From Xenophilus aerolatus (lineage in GTDB: Bacteria; Pseudomonadota; Gammaproteobacteria; Burkholderiales; Burkholderiaceae_C), in NCBI GenBank assembly GCA_029968055.1, contig JASCNX010000009.1, forward strand, positions 33,680 to 97,679: a stretch of DNA of 64,000 nucleotides, read 5' to 3'. The notes beneath the pieces are model-generated. The model searched no databases, was not told the origin of the DNA, and was given only the letters and a program-made list of their open reading frames with translations. The position numbers and the translations under genes were made by a program. Position 1 is the stretch's first letter; every line of letters starts with the position of its first letter. Of this stretch, positions 1-8,606 are shown piece after piece.

Positions 1-425
1 GCGGTGTAGAGCGGATCGCGGTTGCAGCGGAAGTAGACGTTGTAGACGGCCGGCAGTTCGGCCCGGTGGGCGGCCGCGTCGGTGAAGCGCTCGGGCGAGA
101 GGCGGTCCGGCGTCAGCACCAGCTGCGAGGCCATGGGGAAGTAGCCGTACAGCCGCTCGCCCACCGCCACACCCGGGTGCAGCGACTGCACGACTCGCCC
201 GAAGCCCCACACCGGCACGTGGCCCCAGCCTTCTTCCGCCGTGGGGAAGAACTGCCAGTAGCTCATCGCGTCGCCGAAGGCGGCGTAGGTGATGTTGTTG
301 GAGGTCAGCGCAAAGGCATCGATGCCGACCCGCACCTGGCCGGGCGCCAGCGGCGTGTCCTCGCGGGTGTGCAGGCGGGCGTCGGACAGCGAGGTCTTGC
401 GGACGATCAGTTCGGTGGTGCTCAT
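1..425 (-). CDS. DUF2855 family protein, 3'-truncated by window edge
   Basis: I translated the minus strand directly from the ATG at 425; the frame stays open to base 1, giving 141 residues with the C-terminus outside the window. The protein begins MSTTELIVRKTSLSDA and contains FALTSNNITYAAFGD and a GWGHVPVWGFGRV stretch, which resemble the N-terminal part of DUF2855 proteins, a medium-chain-reductase-like family of unknown substrate. The start is preceded by a GGAG-like Shine-Dalgarno sequence. It lies downstream of the ohr terminator and so probably has its own promoter in 426-540. The function is unknown. Confidence 0.7.
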   Translation of the reverse strand, partial: MSTTELIVRKTSLSDARLHTREDTPLAPGQVRVGIDAFALTSNNITYAAFGDAMSYWQFFPTAEEGWGHVPVWGFGRVVQSLHPGVAVGERLYGYFPMASQLVLTPDRLSPERFTDAAAHRAELPAVYNVYFRCNRDPLYT

Positions 426-542
426 GGCAGGGCTCCTGGAGGGGCGGGGGATGACCGACCGGCACCATAACCCGCCGGCATGACCGCAGCCGGCCGCGCC
501 ACGTTGCCGCCGTCGCCTGCGCGACCTGCCGGTGCAAAGAAA

Positions 543-564
543 AACGCCACCCGGAGGTGGCGTT
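543..564 (-). terminator. Rho-independent terminator of ohr
   Basis: The sequence AACGCCACC-CGGA-GGTGGCGTT forms a perfect 9-bp stem with a 4-nt loop. Reading the minus strand it is followed by TTTTCTTT. It lies 45 bp beyond the ohr stop codon, in the right orientation to end the ohrR-ohr transcript. Confidence 0.85.
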
Positions 565-608
565 CGAGCATGTCACGGCACGCCGGCGCCGTGGACAGGC
601 GGTGCGGA

Positions 609-1037
609 TCAGGCGATGACGATCTCGACCGGGATGTTGCCGCGCGTCGCGTTCGAGTACGGGCACACCTGGTGCGCGGTGTCGACCAGCTTCTTCTTGG
701 CTTCGGCGTCCAGGCCGGGCAGGCTGATGTTCAGCACGACGGCGACGCCGTAGGCCGCGCCGCCGTTCGTCGGGCCGAGGGAGACCTTGGCGTCGACGGC
801 CACGTCTTCCGGCACCTTCACGCCGACCTTGGGTGCGACGGCCTTCATGGCGCCGATGAAGCAGGCCGAGTAGCCGACGGCGAAGAGCTGTTCCGGGTTC
901 GTGCCGGCCTTGCCCGAACCGGGGGGGTTGAGCTTCACGTCGAGCGCGCTATCGCTGCTCTTGCCGGCGCCGCCGTCGCGGCCGCCCGTGGTGTGGGATT
1001 CGGCGGTGTACAGAACCTTGTCGAGTTGCGTGGTCAT
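609..1037 (-). CDS. ohr: Organic hydroperoxide resistance protein Ohr
   Basis: This 142-residue protein is the usual length for Ohr, a cytoplasmic thiol peroxidase that reduces organic and lipid hydroperoxides using lipoylated protein as electron donor (family knowledge). Both redox cysteines are visible: C59 in the YSACF motif and C125 in VCPYSNATRGN. Arg20 and Glu50, which orient the peroxide in characterised Ohr enzymes, are also present. It follows ohrR by 52 bp on the same strand and ends before a strong terminator, so the two form an operon probably induced by organic peroxides. Family assignment is secure. Confidence 0.96.
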   Translation of the reverse strand: MTTQLDKVLYTAESHTTGGRDGGAGKSSDSALDVKLNPPGSGKAGTNPEQLFAVGYSACFIGAMKAVAPKVGVKVPEDVAVDAKVSLGPTNGGAAYGVAVVLNISLPGLDAEAKKKLVDTAHQVCPYSNATRGNIPVEIVIA

Positions 1038-1089
1038 GGTCGTTCCTTCGGTGGTGGTTGAGAAATGCCGGTTGGCGGGAGAAATGGAA

Positions 1090-1545
1090 TCAGGCAGCGG
1101 CGCCGCGCACCCGGTCGCGCAGCGATTGCAGCTGGCGCGTGAGCGTCACCAGCTCGTCGATGGAGCATTCGCTGGCCGCGAGCAGGCAGGCCGGCACGCT
1201 CGCGGCGCGGGCCTTGAGACGCCGGCCCGCGGCCGTCAGCGTGATGTGGACGCGGCGCTCGTCGGCCACGTCGCGCACCCGGGCCACGAGGCCGTTGGCC
1301 TCCAGCCGCTTGAGCAGCGGGGTGAGCGTGCCCGAGTCGAGCGACAGGCGTTCGCCCAGGGCCGAGACCATGAGGCCGTCTTCTTCCCACAGCGCCAGCA
1401 TGACGAGGTACTGCGGGTAGGTCAGGCCCAGCTTGTCGAGCTGCGGCTTGTAGAGCCGGGTCATGGCCAGCGATGCGGAATACACGGCGAAGCAGAGCTG
1501 GTTGTCCAGCTTGAGCAGTTCGGCGGTGTCCGGTCGGGAGTGCAT
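1090..1545 (-). CDS. ohrR: MarR-family organic peroxide sensor OhrR
   Basis: A 151-residue MarR-family repressor. The start at 1545 is chosen over an upstream in-frame ATG because the -10 element lies only a few bases before it and the protein then begins with the usual OhrR N-terminus. C18, in DNQLCF, fits the peroxide-sensing cysteine, and C127 sits where 2-Cys OhrR proteins of the Xanthomonas type carry the resolving cysteine. Tyr32 and Tyr43 fit the tyrosines that contact the sensing thiol. The winged helix spans roughly residues 55-100, with DERR at its wing. Oxidation of C18 should release the operator at 1569-1590 and switch on itself and ohr. Confidence 0.93.
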   Translation of the reverse strand: MHSRPDTAELLKLDNQLCFAVYSASLAMTRLYKPQLDKLGLTYPQYLVMLALWEEDGLMVSALGERLSLDSGTLTPLLKRLEANGLVARVRDVADERRVHITLTAAGRRLKARAASVPACLLAASECSIDELVTLTRQLQSLRDRVRGAAA

Positions 1546-1552
1546 GGGACGA

Positions 1553-1581
1553 AGTATATCGAGCGATTCAATTGTGTGCAA
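1553..1581 (-). promoter_or_regulatory. ohrR-ohr promoter
   Basis: On the minus strand TTGCAC (1581-1576) and TATACT (1558-1553) are separated by exactly 17 bp, close to the sigma-70 consensus. The -10 box ends 7 bp upstream of the ohrR start codon, so the leader is short or the mRNA is nearly leaderless. The -35 region overlaps the inverted repeats of the OhrR operator. Confidence 0.8.
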
Positions 1582-1590
1582 TTTAATTGT
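1569..1590. promoter_or_regulatory. OhrR operator
   Basis: The perfect inverted repeat CAATT-T-AATTG (1579-1589) lies beside a second CAATTG palindrome (1569-1574). AT-rich CAATT/AATTG repeats are the known OhrR recognition pattern. The site stands out from the surrounding GC-rich DNA and overlaps the -35 and spacer of the ohrR promoter, so binding would block RNA polymerase. Confidence 0.85.
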
Positions 1591-1669
1591 CGCAACGAAG
1601 GGAAAGCGTTCGTAACGGTGTGCCTGCCCGGGCGAGCGGCGGGCCGGCACGCGCCGGCCCCGTACCCTC

Positions 1670-3004
1670 TCAGCGTGCCATCAAGGCCGTGGCCATGGCA
1701 TGAAAGGCCGGCAGCGTCAGCGGGTCATTCCCGGCGTTGGCGGCGACGGGGTGCGCGGCATAGCGCACGATCACCGTCTCGGCCTTCGGGTCGATGTAGA
1801 TGCTCTGGCCGTGGATGCCGCGCGCCATGTAGGCGCCATGGTCGTTGTGCGTGACCCACCACATGTCCTTGTACGACCAGCCGGGCAGCAGCGCATAGCC
1901 CGCCTTGGCGAATGCAGCGCGCTCGCCGCCGCGCGCGATCTCGGCCACGGCGGCGGCCGGGATCGCCTGCTGCCCGTCCACGCGGCCGCCGTTGCGCATC
2001 GCCTCGCCGAATCGCGCCAGGTCGCGCAGCGTGGTGTTGAGCCCGCCGCCGCCGGACTCGGTGCCCACACGGTCGACCATGAAGTACGCATCCTGCTCGG
2101 CGCCGATGCGCCGCCAGACCTTCTGGCTCAGCAGCTCGGCCAGCGACTGGTTGCTCGCGCGCCGCAGGATCCAGGCCAGCACCTCGGCGTTGACGGTCTT
2201 GTAGGCGAAGGCATCGCCATGCGTACCTTCCTTGTGCAGCGTCTTCAGGAAGTCGTAGAAGGTCTTCGGGCCGGCGTAGTCGCGGCCCTGCGGCAGCATG
2301 CCCCCGGCGCGGGCGTAGTCCCAGACCTCGGCCTGGGGGTTGGCGTAGTCCTCCGAGTACTTCACGCCGATGGTCATGTCCATCACCTGGCGCACCGTGG
2401 CGTCGCCGTAGGCGGTGCCGGCCATCTCGGGCAGGTAGCGCGTCACCGGCGCGGCAGGGTCGAGCTGCCCTTCGGCCACCAGGATGGCCGCCAGCGTGCC
2501 GACGAAGGACTTGGTGACCGACATCGCCAGGTGCGGCCGCTCTGGCGTCAGTGCGCCGGCATAGCGCTCGAGCACCACCTGCCCGCGGTGCAGCACGAGG
2601 ATGCCATCGGTGTAGGTGCGCGCGATCATCTGCTCGAAGTCCAGATCCTCGCCGCTCCCCAGGGCCTTGAAACGTACCTGCTGCGGGTCGATGGGCCTGG
2701 CGGCCGCGGGCAAGGGCTGCGCGGCGCCCGGGCCCCGCCGCACGTTGGCGGTGGGCACCAGCTCGCGGATGTGCGAGAAGGTCCAGCGCGTGCGCGGGTA
2801 CACGTTGCCGCGCGGGTCGTCGAAGGTGATGGCCTTGTCGGGCGGGGGCGGAAAGCCCTGCATCCAGCCCAGGGCTTGGACCGAGGTGGCGGCCGGGTCG
2901 GGCAGGGGCGGCGGGGCGGCGCCGGCGGTCTGGGCGGTGGCGTGGTTCATGAAAGCGACGCAGAGCGCGGCCACCGCGGTGGCCGCGAGACGGAAGGCGG
3001 GCAT
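1670..3004 (-). CDS. Beta-lactamase-fold serine hydrolase, exported
   Basis: A 444-residue protein with a signal peptide that probably ends at ATAQ (about residue 25). The class C beta-lactamase/esterase machinery is visible: S162-V-T-K165 is the SxxK nucleophile motif, Y268 in FAYKTVN is the YxN-type tyrosine motif, and HGQS near residue 398 is the third motif. The spacing and VTKSF context resemble 6-aminohexanoate-dimer hydrolases and EstB-type esterases rather than true beta-lactamases. It is probably a periplasmic esterase or amidase of unknown substrate. The gene precedes a crotonase on the complementary strand order (the crotonase lies 90 bp upstream), so co-transcription is plausible. 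Confidence 0.85.
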   Translation of the reverse strand: MPAFRLAATAVAALCVAFMNHATAQTAGAAPPPLPDPAATSVQALGWMQGFPPPPDKAITFDDPRGNVYPRTRWTFSHIRELVPTANVRRGPGAAQPLPAAARPIDPQQVRFKALGSGEDLDFEQMIARTYTDGILVLHRGQVVLERYAGALTPERPHLAMSVTKSFVGTLAAILVAEGQLDPAAPVTRYLPEMAGTAYGDATVRQVMDMTIGVKYSEDYANPQAEVWDYARAGGMLPQGRDYAGPKTFYDFLKTLHKEGTHGDAFAYKTVNAEVLAWILRRASNQSLAELLSQKVWRRIGAEQDAYFMVDRVGTESGGGGLNTTLRDLARFGEAMRNGGRVDGQQAIPAAAVAEIARGGERAAFAKAGYALLPGWSYKDMWWVTHNDHGAYMARGIHGQSIYIDPKAETVIVRYAAHPVAANAGNDPLTLPAFHAMATALMAR

Positions 3005-3094
3005 GGGAACGATTCCTGGTGATTGTGAAGGCGCCCCCGACGACCGGCCGCCGGGGCGCGGGAGCGGGCAGTTCCTGGCGTGGAGGCCTGGCGC

Positions 3095-3916
3095 TCAGCG
3101 GCCGGTGAAGCGCGGGGGCCGCTTCTCGATGAAGGCGCGCACGCCTTCGGCCGCATCCTCGCTGAAGATCAGCTTCTGCTTGACGGGCTCGAAGTCCTCC
3201 GTCGCGGCCACCGGCCCCTGTTCGATCGCCTTGATGACGTTCAGGCGCGTGGCCACCACCGCCAGCGGCGCCTGCGCGGCGATGCGTTCGGCGATGGCGA
3301 AGGCGGCATCGAGCTGCTGGCCGGCCGGCACCACCTTCTGCACGAAGTTCAGGCGATAGGCCTCCGCGCTGTCGAACTCGTCGGCGGTGAGCAGGTGCAG
3401 CATCGCATTGCCCATGCCGGCGCGCTCGGCCATGCGCAGCGTGGCGCCGCCCGAGGCCATGATGTTGCGCGCCACTTCCAGCTGCGAGAAGCGGCAGTTG
3501 TCGGCCGCCACCGTGATGTCGGCCGCCAGCATGAGCTCGATGCCCACCGTGAAGCAGATGCCCTGCACCGCGGCCACCATCGGCTTGGTGCGGCGCCGGT
3601 AGCCCGGCTGGCCCATGTTGTGCGGCTCCACCAGCGTGCCGTTGGCGGGGATGGCGACGCCGCCGGCCTTCATGAACTCGGAAATCACCGGCAGGTCCAG
3701 CCCGGCGGTGAAATGGTCGCCGAAGGCATGCAGCACGCCCACGCGCAGGGCATCGTCGTCGTCGAGCCGGGTGTACGCCTCGGCCAGCTGGCGGAACATG
3801 GCCGGCGTCCAGCCGTTGCGCTTGGCCGGCCGGTTGATGCCGATCAGCAGCACATGGCCGCGCACCTCGGTGCTGATGCAGCCTTCGGCCGGCGGGGTGG
3901 GGGTCTGGATGTCCAT
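3095..3916 (-). CDS. Enoyl-CoA hydratase/isomerase (crotonase family)
   Basis: A 273-residue crotonase. Both catalytic glutamates of hydratases are recognisable: the first in VGIELML and the second in SQLEVARN (the QPE position). The oxyanion-hole region around HFTAGLDL is also present. Such enzymes hydrate or isomerise enoyl-CoA esters in the cytoplasm. The long insert after the oxyanion hole (EFMKAGGVAIPANG) is distinctive. It could supply the hydratase step missing from the Atu-like cluster at 32.9-40.2 kb, but that is only inference. It is divergent from nothing: the upstream gene at 3996 is on the same strand, 79 bp away. Confidence 0.85.
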   Translation of the reverse strand: MDIQTPTPPAEGCISTEVRGHVLLIGINRPAKRNGWTPAMFRQLAEAYTRLDDDDALRVGVLHAFGDHFTAGLDLPVISEFMKAGGVAIPANGTLVEPHNMGQPGYRRRTKPMVAAVQGICFTVGIELMLAADITVAADNCRFSQLEVARNIMASGGATLRMAERAGMGNAMLHLLTADEFDSAEAYRLNFVQKVVPAGQQLDAAFAIAERIAAQAPLAVVATRLNVIKAIEQGPVAATEDFEPVKQKLIFSEDAAEGVRAFIEKRPPRFTGR

Positions 3917-3995
3917 GGGTGTCGAGTCTCCTGGGCCGAACCATAGTGGAACGCGCCGCGCCGGCCAGTCGCGTAGAGGACGGCCGCGCGCCCCT

Positions 3996-4973
3996 TCAGC
4001 CGGGCCGGTGCTTCATGCGCCGCGCGGTGGCGACCACCACCTCGCGCAGGGCCTGCACCGTCGGATGCCCGTCGAGTTCCTTCAGCGTGAAGAAGCTGAC
4101 CGGCGGCAGGTTCCAGTTCAGCCGGTAGGGCAGGGCGGCCCAGCCGCTGGCGCGCTCCATTTCCTCCATCACGTCGCGGGCGAAGATGGTGATGGCGTTC
4201 GGCTCCTGGCGCAACACCATCTCGATGCCGCGCAGCGAGGTGGTCTCCAGGATCGGCATCGGCGGCTGCACGCCGGCGCCGACGAAGACCGCGTTGTAGG
4301 TCCGGCGCATGGGCGTGTTGGGCGGCGGCAGGATCCAGTCGAGCTGCGCGAGCCGGGCCCAGTCCAGCGGGCCGCGCGAGAGCCGCTTCACGTTGCGCGC
4401 GCCGACGATCAGGCAGGGCTCCTGCTCGTAGATCGCCTGCTGCACCAGTCCGCTCGCGTCGCCGTCGTAGGAGCGGCCGATGGCGCAGTCGATCTCGCGC
4501 GCCAGCAGGTTCGCCACCAGCTCGTCGGTCGTGCCCTCGCGCACCATCACCGAGATGCGCGGCGAGCGGTCCAGCAGGTGCGTGAGCGCGGCCGACATCA
4601 GCTGCTGCGGCACCTGCTGCGTCAGGCCCAGCCGCAGGCGGCCGCTGCGGCCCGCCTCGATCGAGGTCAGCACGCGCGTCGTGGCCTCCAGCTCGGCCAG
4701 CCAGCGGCGCGCGTAGTGCAGCACCGCATCGCCGGCCGGCGTGGGCACCAGCCCGCGGCTGCTGCGCGTGAACAGGGTGCTGCCGAAGATGTCCTCCACC
4801 TCGTGCAGCGCCTTGGTGATCGCCGGCTGGCTCAGATGCATTTCGGCGGCCACGCGGCCCAGCGAGCGGTGGCGGTCGATGGTCTGCAGCAGCGCCAGCT
4901 GGCGCAGCTTCAGGCGCGACAGCAGCGCATGCTGGAGTTCGGCAGCGGGGTCTTTCGCACTGGGCATGCCCAT
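3996..4973 (-). CDS. LysR-family transcriptional regulator
   Basis: A 325-residue LysR protein. The N-terminal winged helix-turn-helix covers about residues 20-80, including RVAAEMHLSQPAITKALHEV, followed by the periplasmic-binding-protein-like effector domain. PAITKALHEVE and LFTRSSRGLVPT are typical of the GbpR/CbL-type LysR subgroup that controls sugar and aromatic metabolism. It is transcribed divergently from the GAF-VOC-hydrolase-ABC cluster starting at 5042, which is its probable target. An ATAAC-N6-GTTAT palindrome overlaps its own start codon, suggesting autorepression. Confidence 0.9.
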   Translation of the reverse strand: MGMPSAKDPAAELQHALLSRLKLRQLALLQTIDRHRSLGRVAAEMHLSQPAITKALHEVEDIFGSTLFTRSSRGLVPTPAGDAVLHYARRWLAELEATTRVLTSIEAGRSGRLRLGLTQQVPQQLMSAALTHLLDRSPRISVMVREGTTDELVANLLAREIDCAIGRSYDGDASGLVQQAIYEQEPCLIVGARNVKRLSRGPLDWARLAQLDWILPPPNTPMRRTYNAVFVGAGVQPPMPILETTSLRGIEMVLRQEPNAITIFARDVMEEMERASGWAALPYRLNWNLPPVSFFTLKELDGHPTVQALREVVVATARRMKHRPG

Positions 4974-4987
4974 AACTCCGGGGTTAT
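4972..4987. promoter_or_regulatory. Putative LysR-type operator
   Basis: ATAAC-TCCGGG-GTTAT is a perfect 5-bp inverted repeat with a 6-bp spacer and the T-N11-A character of LysR binding sites. It overlaps the LysR start codon. A second weaker repeat, TTCA-N6-TGAA, lies at 5006-5019, close to the divergent gene at 5042. The pair could be the recognition and activation sites. Confidence 0.6.
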
Positions 4988-5041
4988 CGATCCATCAGAA
5001 TTTATTTCATTTTGGTGAATCCGCGGTCCTAGACTTTTTGC

Positions 5042-5623
5042 ATGCAAGCGCAAGAACCGATCGCCGCCTCCGCCGCCACCATCGTCAACGCCGGGTTCCT
5101 GGACACGCTGGCGGGCGCCGCCGATGCCGCGCAGGCGCTGGCACTGATCGACGCCTGCCGCGCCCGGATCGCCGGCGGCGGCATCTTCAGCATCCAGCAG
5201 AACGTGACCCGCGCCGAGGACGCGCCCGGCCAGGTGCTGCTGCGCCGCTTCTACTCGTCCGCGGCAGGCACCTTCCCGGTCAACGGCACCAAGCGCAAGA
5301 CCCTCACGCGCTGGACGCGCTGCCTGTTCGTCGAGGGCCGCCCCTTCGTGGGCGAGGGTGAGGCGGCGTTGGCCGAGCACTTCGACGACTTCGAGCAGAT
5401 GCGCGCCTTCGGGCTGCGCAGCGTGGTCAACGTGCCGCTGATGCAGGGGCCGCTCAGCTACGCGACCTTCAACGTCTTCGGCACGGCCCCGCGCTGGCAG
5501 CCGGAGCAGGTCTTCGCGTTCCGGCTGCTGGCGCTGGCGGCGGCGCGGTGGGTACCGGTCGCGCCCGGCCTGAGCTACCGCTTCGATGCCACCGAGCCGG
5601 CAGATGCCGGCGCCGCAGCCTGA
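5042..5623 (+). CDS. GAF-domain protein
   Basis: A 193-residue single-domain protein. The FSIQQNVTRAED and RSVVNVPLMQGPLSYATFNVFG segments look like a stand-alone GAF domain, a small-ligand-binding fold. No output domain is attached. It is the first gene of the LysR-divergent cluster, with only 28 bp before the VOC gene. In similar clusters such proteins are annotated only as GAF-domain proteins. It may sense or bind the pathway substrate. It has no signal peptide or membrane segments. Confidence 0.7.
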   Translation: MQAQEPIAASAATIVNAGFLDTLAGAADAAQALALIDACRARIAGGGIFSIQQNVTRAEDAPGQVLLRRFYSSAAGTFPVNGTKRKTLTRWTRCLFVEGRPFVGEGEAALAEHFDDFEQMRAFGLRSVVNVPLMQGPLSYATFNVFGTAPRWQPEQVFAFRLLALAAARWVPVAPGLSYRFDATEPADAGAAA

Positions 5624-5651
5624 CCGCGACACGAACGAGAGGAGCCACCCC

Positions 5652-6059
5652 ATGCCCGTCACCGCACTGCACCACTTCACGATCAACTGCACGCCCGAAG
5701 AGCTGCCGCCGCTGCTGGACTTCTACACCCGCGTGATGCGGCTGACCACCGGCGCGCGGCCGGAGATGCCGGCGCCCGGCGCCTGGCTCTATGCCGAGGG
5801 GCAGCCGATCGTGCACCTCTATGCCCATCTGGCGAGCGCCGACGCGCCGGTCGAGCCGGTCACCGGCCACCTCGACCACATCTCGTTCCGCGCGCGGGGC
5901 CTGCAGGAGATGCGCGCCCACCTGGATGCAGCGGGCGTCCCCTTCACCGAGGCGCCGATCGCCGGCTGGGCCATCCACCAGCTCTTCGTGCACGACCCGC
6001 GCGGCCTGCGCATCGAGATGACCTTCTGGATGGACCAGGAAGAGGGCGCCGCGGCATGA
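5652..6059 (+). CDS. VOC-family protein (glyoxalase/dioxygenase fold)
   Basis: A 135-residue VOC protein. The ATG at 5652 is chosen because a GAGAGGAG ribosome-binding site precedes it and the protein then starts at the first beta strand (TALHHFTINC). H8, H76 (GHLDHISF) and E122 (RIEMTF) occupy the positions of the metal ligands of glyoxalase and type I extradiol enzymes. One VOC module this short normally acts as a dimer. Its stop codon overlaps the ATG of the next gene (ATGA), so translation is coupled. The substrate is unknown, probably an aromatic or a dicarbonyl intermediate. Confidence 0.8.
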   Translation: MPVTALHHFTINCTPEELPPLLDFYTRVMRLTTGARPEMPAPGAWLYAEGQPIVHLYAHLASADAPVEPVTGHLDHISFRARGLQEMRAHLDAAGVPFTEAPIAGWAIHQLFVHDPRGLRIEMTFWMDQEEGAAA

Positions 6060-6843
6060 CGCGCTTCGTCCAGGCCGGCGAGGCACGCATCGCGTTCGAC
6101 CTCGAGGGCGAGGGCGATGCGCTGCTGCTGATGCACGGCGCCGAGGCCTCGCGGCAGATGTTCGCCGCGCTGGTGCCGCTGCTGGCCCCGCACTTCACCG
6201 TGATCGCCTACGACCAGCGCGACTGCGGCGAGACCGAGGCGCCCGAACGCCCGGCCACCCTGGCCGACCTGGCGCGCGACGCGCAGCAGCTCATCCAGGC
6301 GCTGGGCCTGCGGCGTGCCCACGTGTTCGGCTCGTCCTTCGGCGGCCGCGTGGCGCAGGCGCTCGCGCTGCTGCATCCGCGCTCGGTCGACCACCTGGTG
6401 CTCGGCAGCACCTGGCCGCTGCCGCGGCCCTACGAGGAGCTGTGCCCCGACGCCCGCCGGCTGGCCGAGTTGCGTGCCGGCCTGCCGGCCACGGCCGAGG
6501 AACTGGCGACCTGGTTCTTTCCCGAGGACTTCCTGCGCGCACGGCCCGAGCTGCGCCGCATGTTCGCCGGTGCGCGGCCCGCCTCGGCCCGCTCGGCGCG
6601 GCGCGGCGCCACGGTGCGGACCACGCTGGAGCGCGGCGTGGCGGACATCGTCGCTCCGACGCTGGTGCTGGCCGGCGAGCTCGACCGCGTGGTGCCGCCC
6701 AGCGTCACGCTGTCGATGGCCGGCCGCATCCGCAGCGCCGACGCGGTGCTGCTGCCCGGCGTGGGCCACGCCACCGCGCTGCAGGCGCCGCAGGTGCTGG
6801 CGCAGCACATCCTCCGATTCCTCCACCCCGAAGGAGCCAAGCC

Positions 6844-6847
<4 letters not shown>
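6056..6847 (+). CDS. Alpha/beta-hydrolase
   Basis: A 263-residue alpha/beta-hydrolase. The nucleophile elbow is G92-S-S94-F-G96, the oxyanion region is LLMHGAEAS, the acid is probably the Asp in AGELDRVVPP, and the histidine lies in GVGHATAL. Relatives hydrolyse esters, enol-lactones (PcaD-like) or meta-cleavage C-C bonds. It overlaps the VOC gene upstream and the ABC ATPase downstream, each by 4 bp (ATGA), so it belongs to the same transcriptional unit. It could open a ring-cleavage product; the exact reaction cannot be read from the sequence. Confidence 0.85.
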
Positions 6848-7644
<797 letters not shown>

Positions 7645-7657
7645 CCGGGGCCTTCCC

Positions 7658-8566
7658 ATGACCACCGCCATGCTCGCCAACAACGCTTCCGTCCCCGACG
7701 CCGCGGCGCCGGCCGACGCCAACGCCGCCGCCGTCGCCCGCCCGCCCACCCGGCCCCGCCGCCGCGCCAACCCGCTGGCGTCGACGCGGGTGCAGTCGCT
7801 GCTGCTGCTCGCCCTGCTGCTGGGCGCGTGGGAAGGGGCCGTGCGGCTGTTCAAGGTGTCCGGGCACCTGGTGCCGCCGGTCAGCGACATCGCCGTCGCG
7901 CTCTGGCGGGGGCTGGCCACCAGCCCGACGGCCAAGGACGGCTTCTGGTACCACGGCGGCGTGACCGTGGCCGAGATCCTGCTGGGCTTTCTCATCGGCA
8001 GCGGCGTCGGCCTGGCCATCGGCATCGTGGTGTCGCAGATGCCCCGGGTGGAGCGGCTGCTGGAGCCCTACGTGGCAGCGCTGCAGAGCGTGCCCAAGGT
8101 GGCCATCGCGCCCATCATCGTGGTGTGGCTGGGCTTCGGCATCGGCTCCAAGGTGATGATCATCTGCCTGCTGACCTTCTTCCCGGTGCTGGTCACGAGC
8201 ATCGCCGGCTTCAAGGCCGTGGACGCCGACCGCATCGACCTGCTGCGCTCGCTGTCGGCCACCCGCTGGCAGATCTTCCGCAAGGCCAAGTTCCCCAGCG
8301 CGCTGCCCTACATCTTCGCGGGGCTCAACATGGCCGCGGCCTTCAGCGTGGTGGGCGCGGTGGTCGGCGAATTCGTCGGCGCGCAGGCCGGGCTGGGCGT
8401 GCTCATCCTGCAGATGGAGGCGCAGGCCGACACCGGCGGCAGCTTCGCGGTCTGCGTGGTGCTGTCGATCATCGGCATCGTGATGACCGACCTCCTGCGC
8501 CGCATCCAGCGCCGCGTGCTGCACTGGATGCCCTCCGATACCTCCCAGCGCACGGTCAGCGTCTGA
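7658..8566 (+). CDS. NitT/TauT-type ABC importer, permease
   Basis: A 302-residue membrane protein with about six transmembrane segments. The EAA-loop, from AALQSVPKVAIAPIIVVW to the RIDLLRSLSATRWQ region, matches the SsuC/TauC permease family. The N-terminus (residues 1-45) is an unusual Ala/Pro/Arg-rich cytoplasmic extension. It is spaced 13 bp from the ATPase gene. It should form a homodimeric channel, since only one permease is encoded here. Confidence 0.9.
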   Translation: MTTAMLANNASVPDAAAPADANAAAVARPPTRPRRRANPLASTRVQSLLLLALLLGAWEGAVRLFKVSGHLVPPVSDIAVALWRGLATSPTAKDGFWYHGGVTVAEILLGFLIGSGVGLAIGIVVSQMPRVERLLEPYVAALQSVPKVAIAPIIVVWLGFGIGSKVMIICLLTFFPVLVTSIAGFKAVDADRIDLLRSLSATRWQIFRKAKFPSALPYIFAGLNMAAAFSVVGAVVGEFVGAQAGLGVLILQMEAQADTGGSFAVCVVLSIIGIVMTDLLRRIQRRVLHWMPSDTSQRTVSV

Positions 8567-8606
8567 CCGCCGCGCCCCCCGCTTTCCATTCGTGAAGGAG
8601 TGAGCC

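Noticed and set aside
1670..3004. Beta-lactamase resistance gene
   Set aside because: The SVTK, YxxxN-type and HGQS motifs fit 6-aminohexanoate-dimer hydrolase/EstB-type enzymes; nothing specific supports antibiotic hydrolysis.
3615..5018. Long plus-strand open frame (467 codons) across crotonase and LysR genes
   Set aside because: It is antisense to two well-supported genes, its translation is rich in Arg/His/Gln without domains, and long antisense frames are expected at this GC content.
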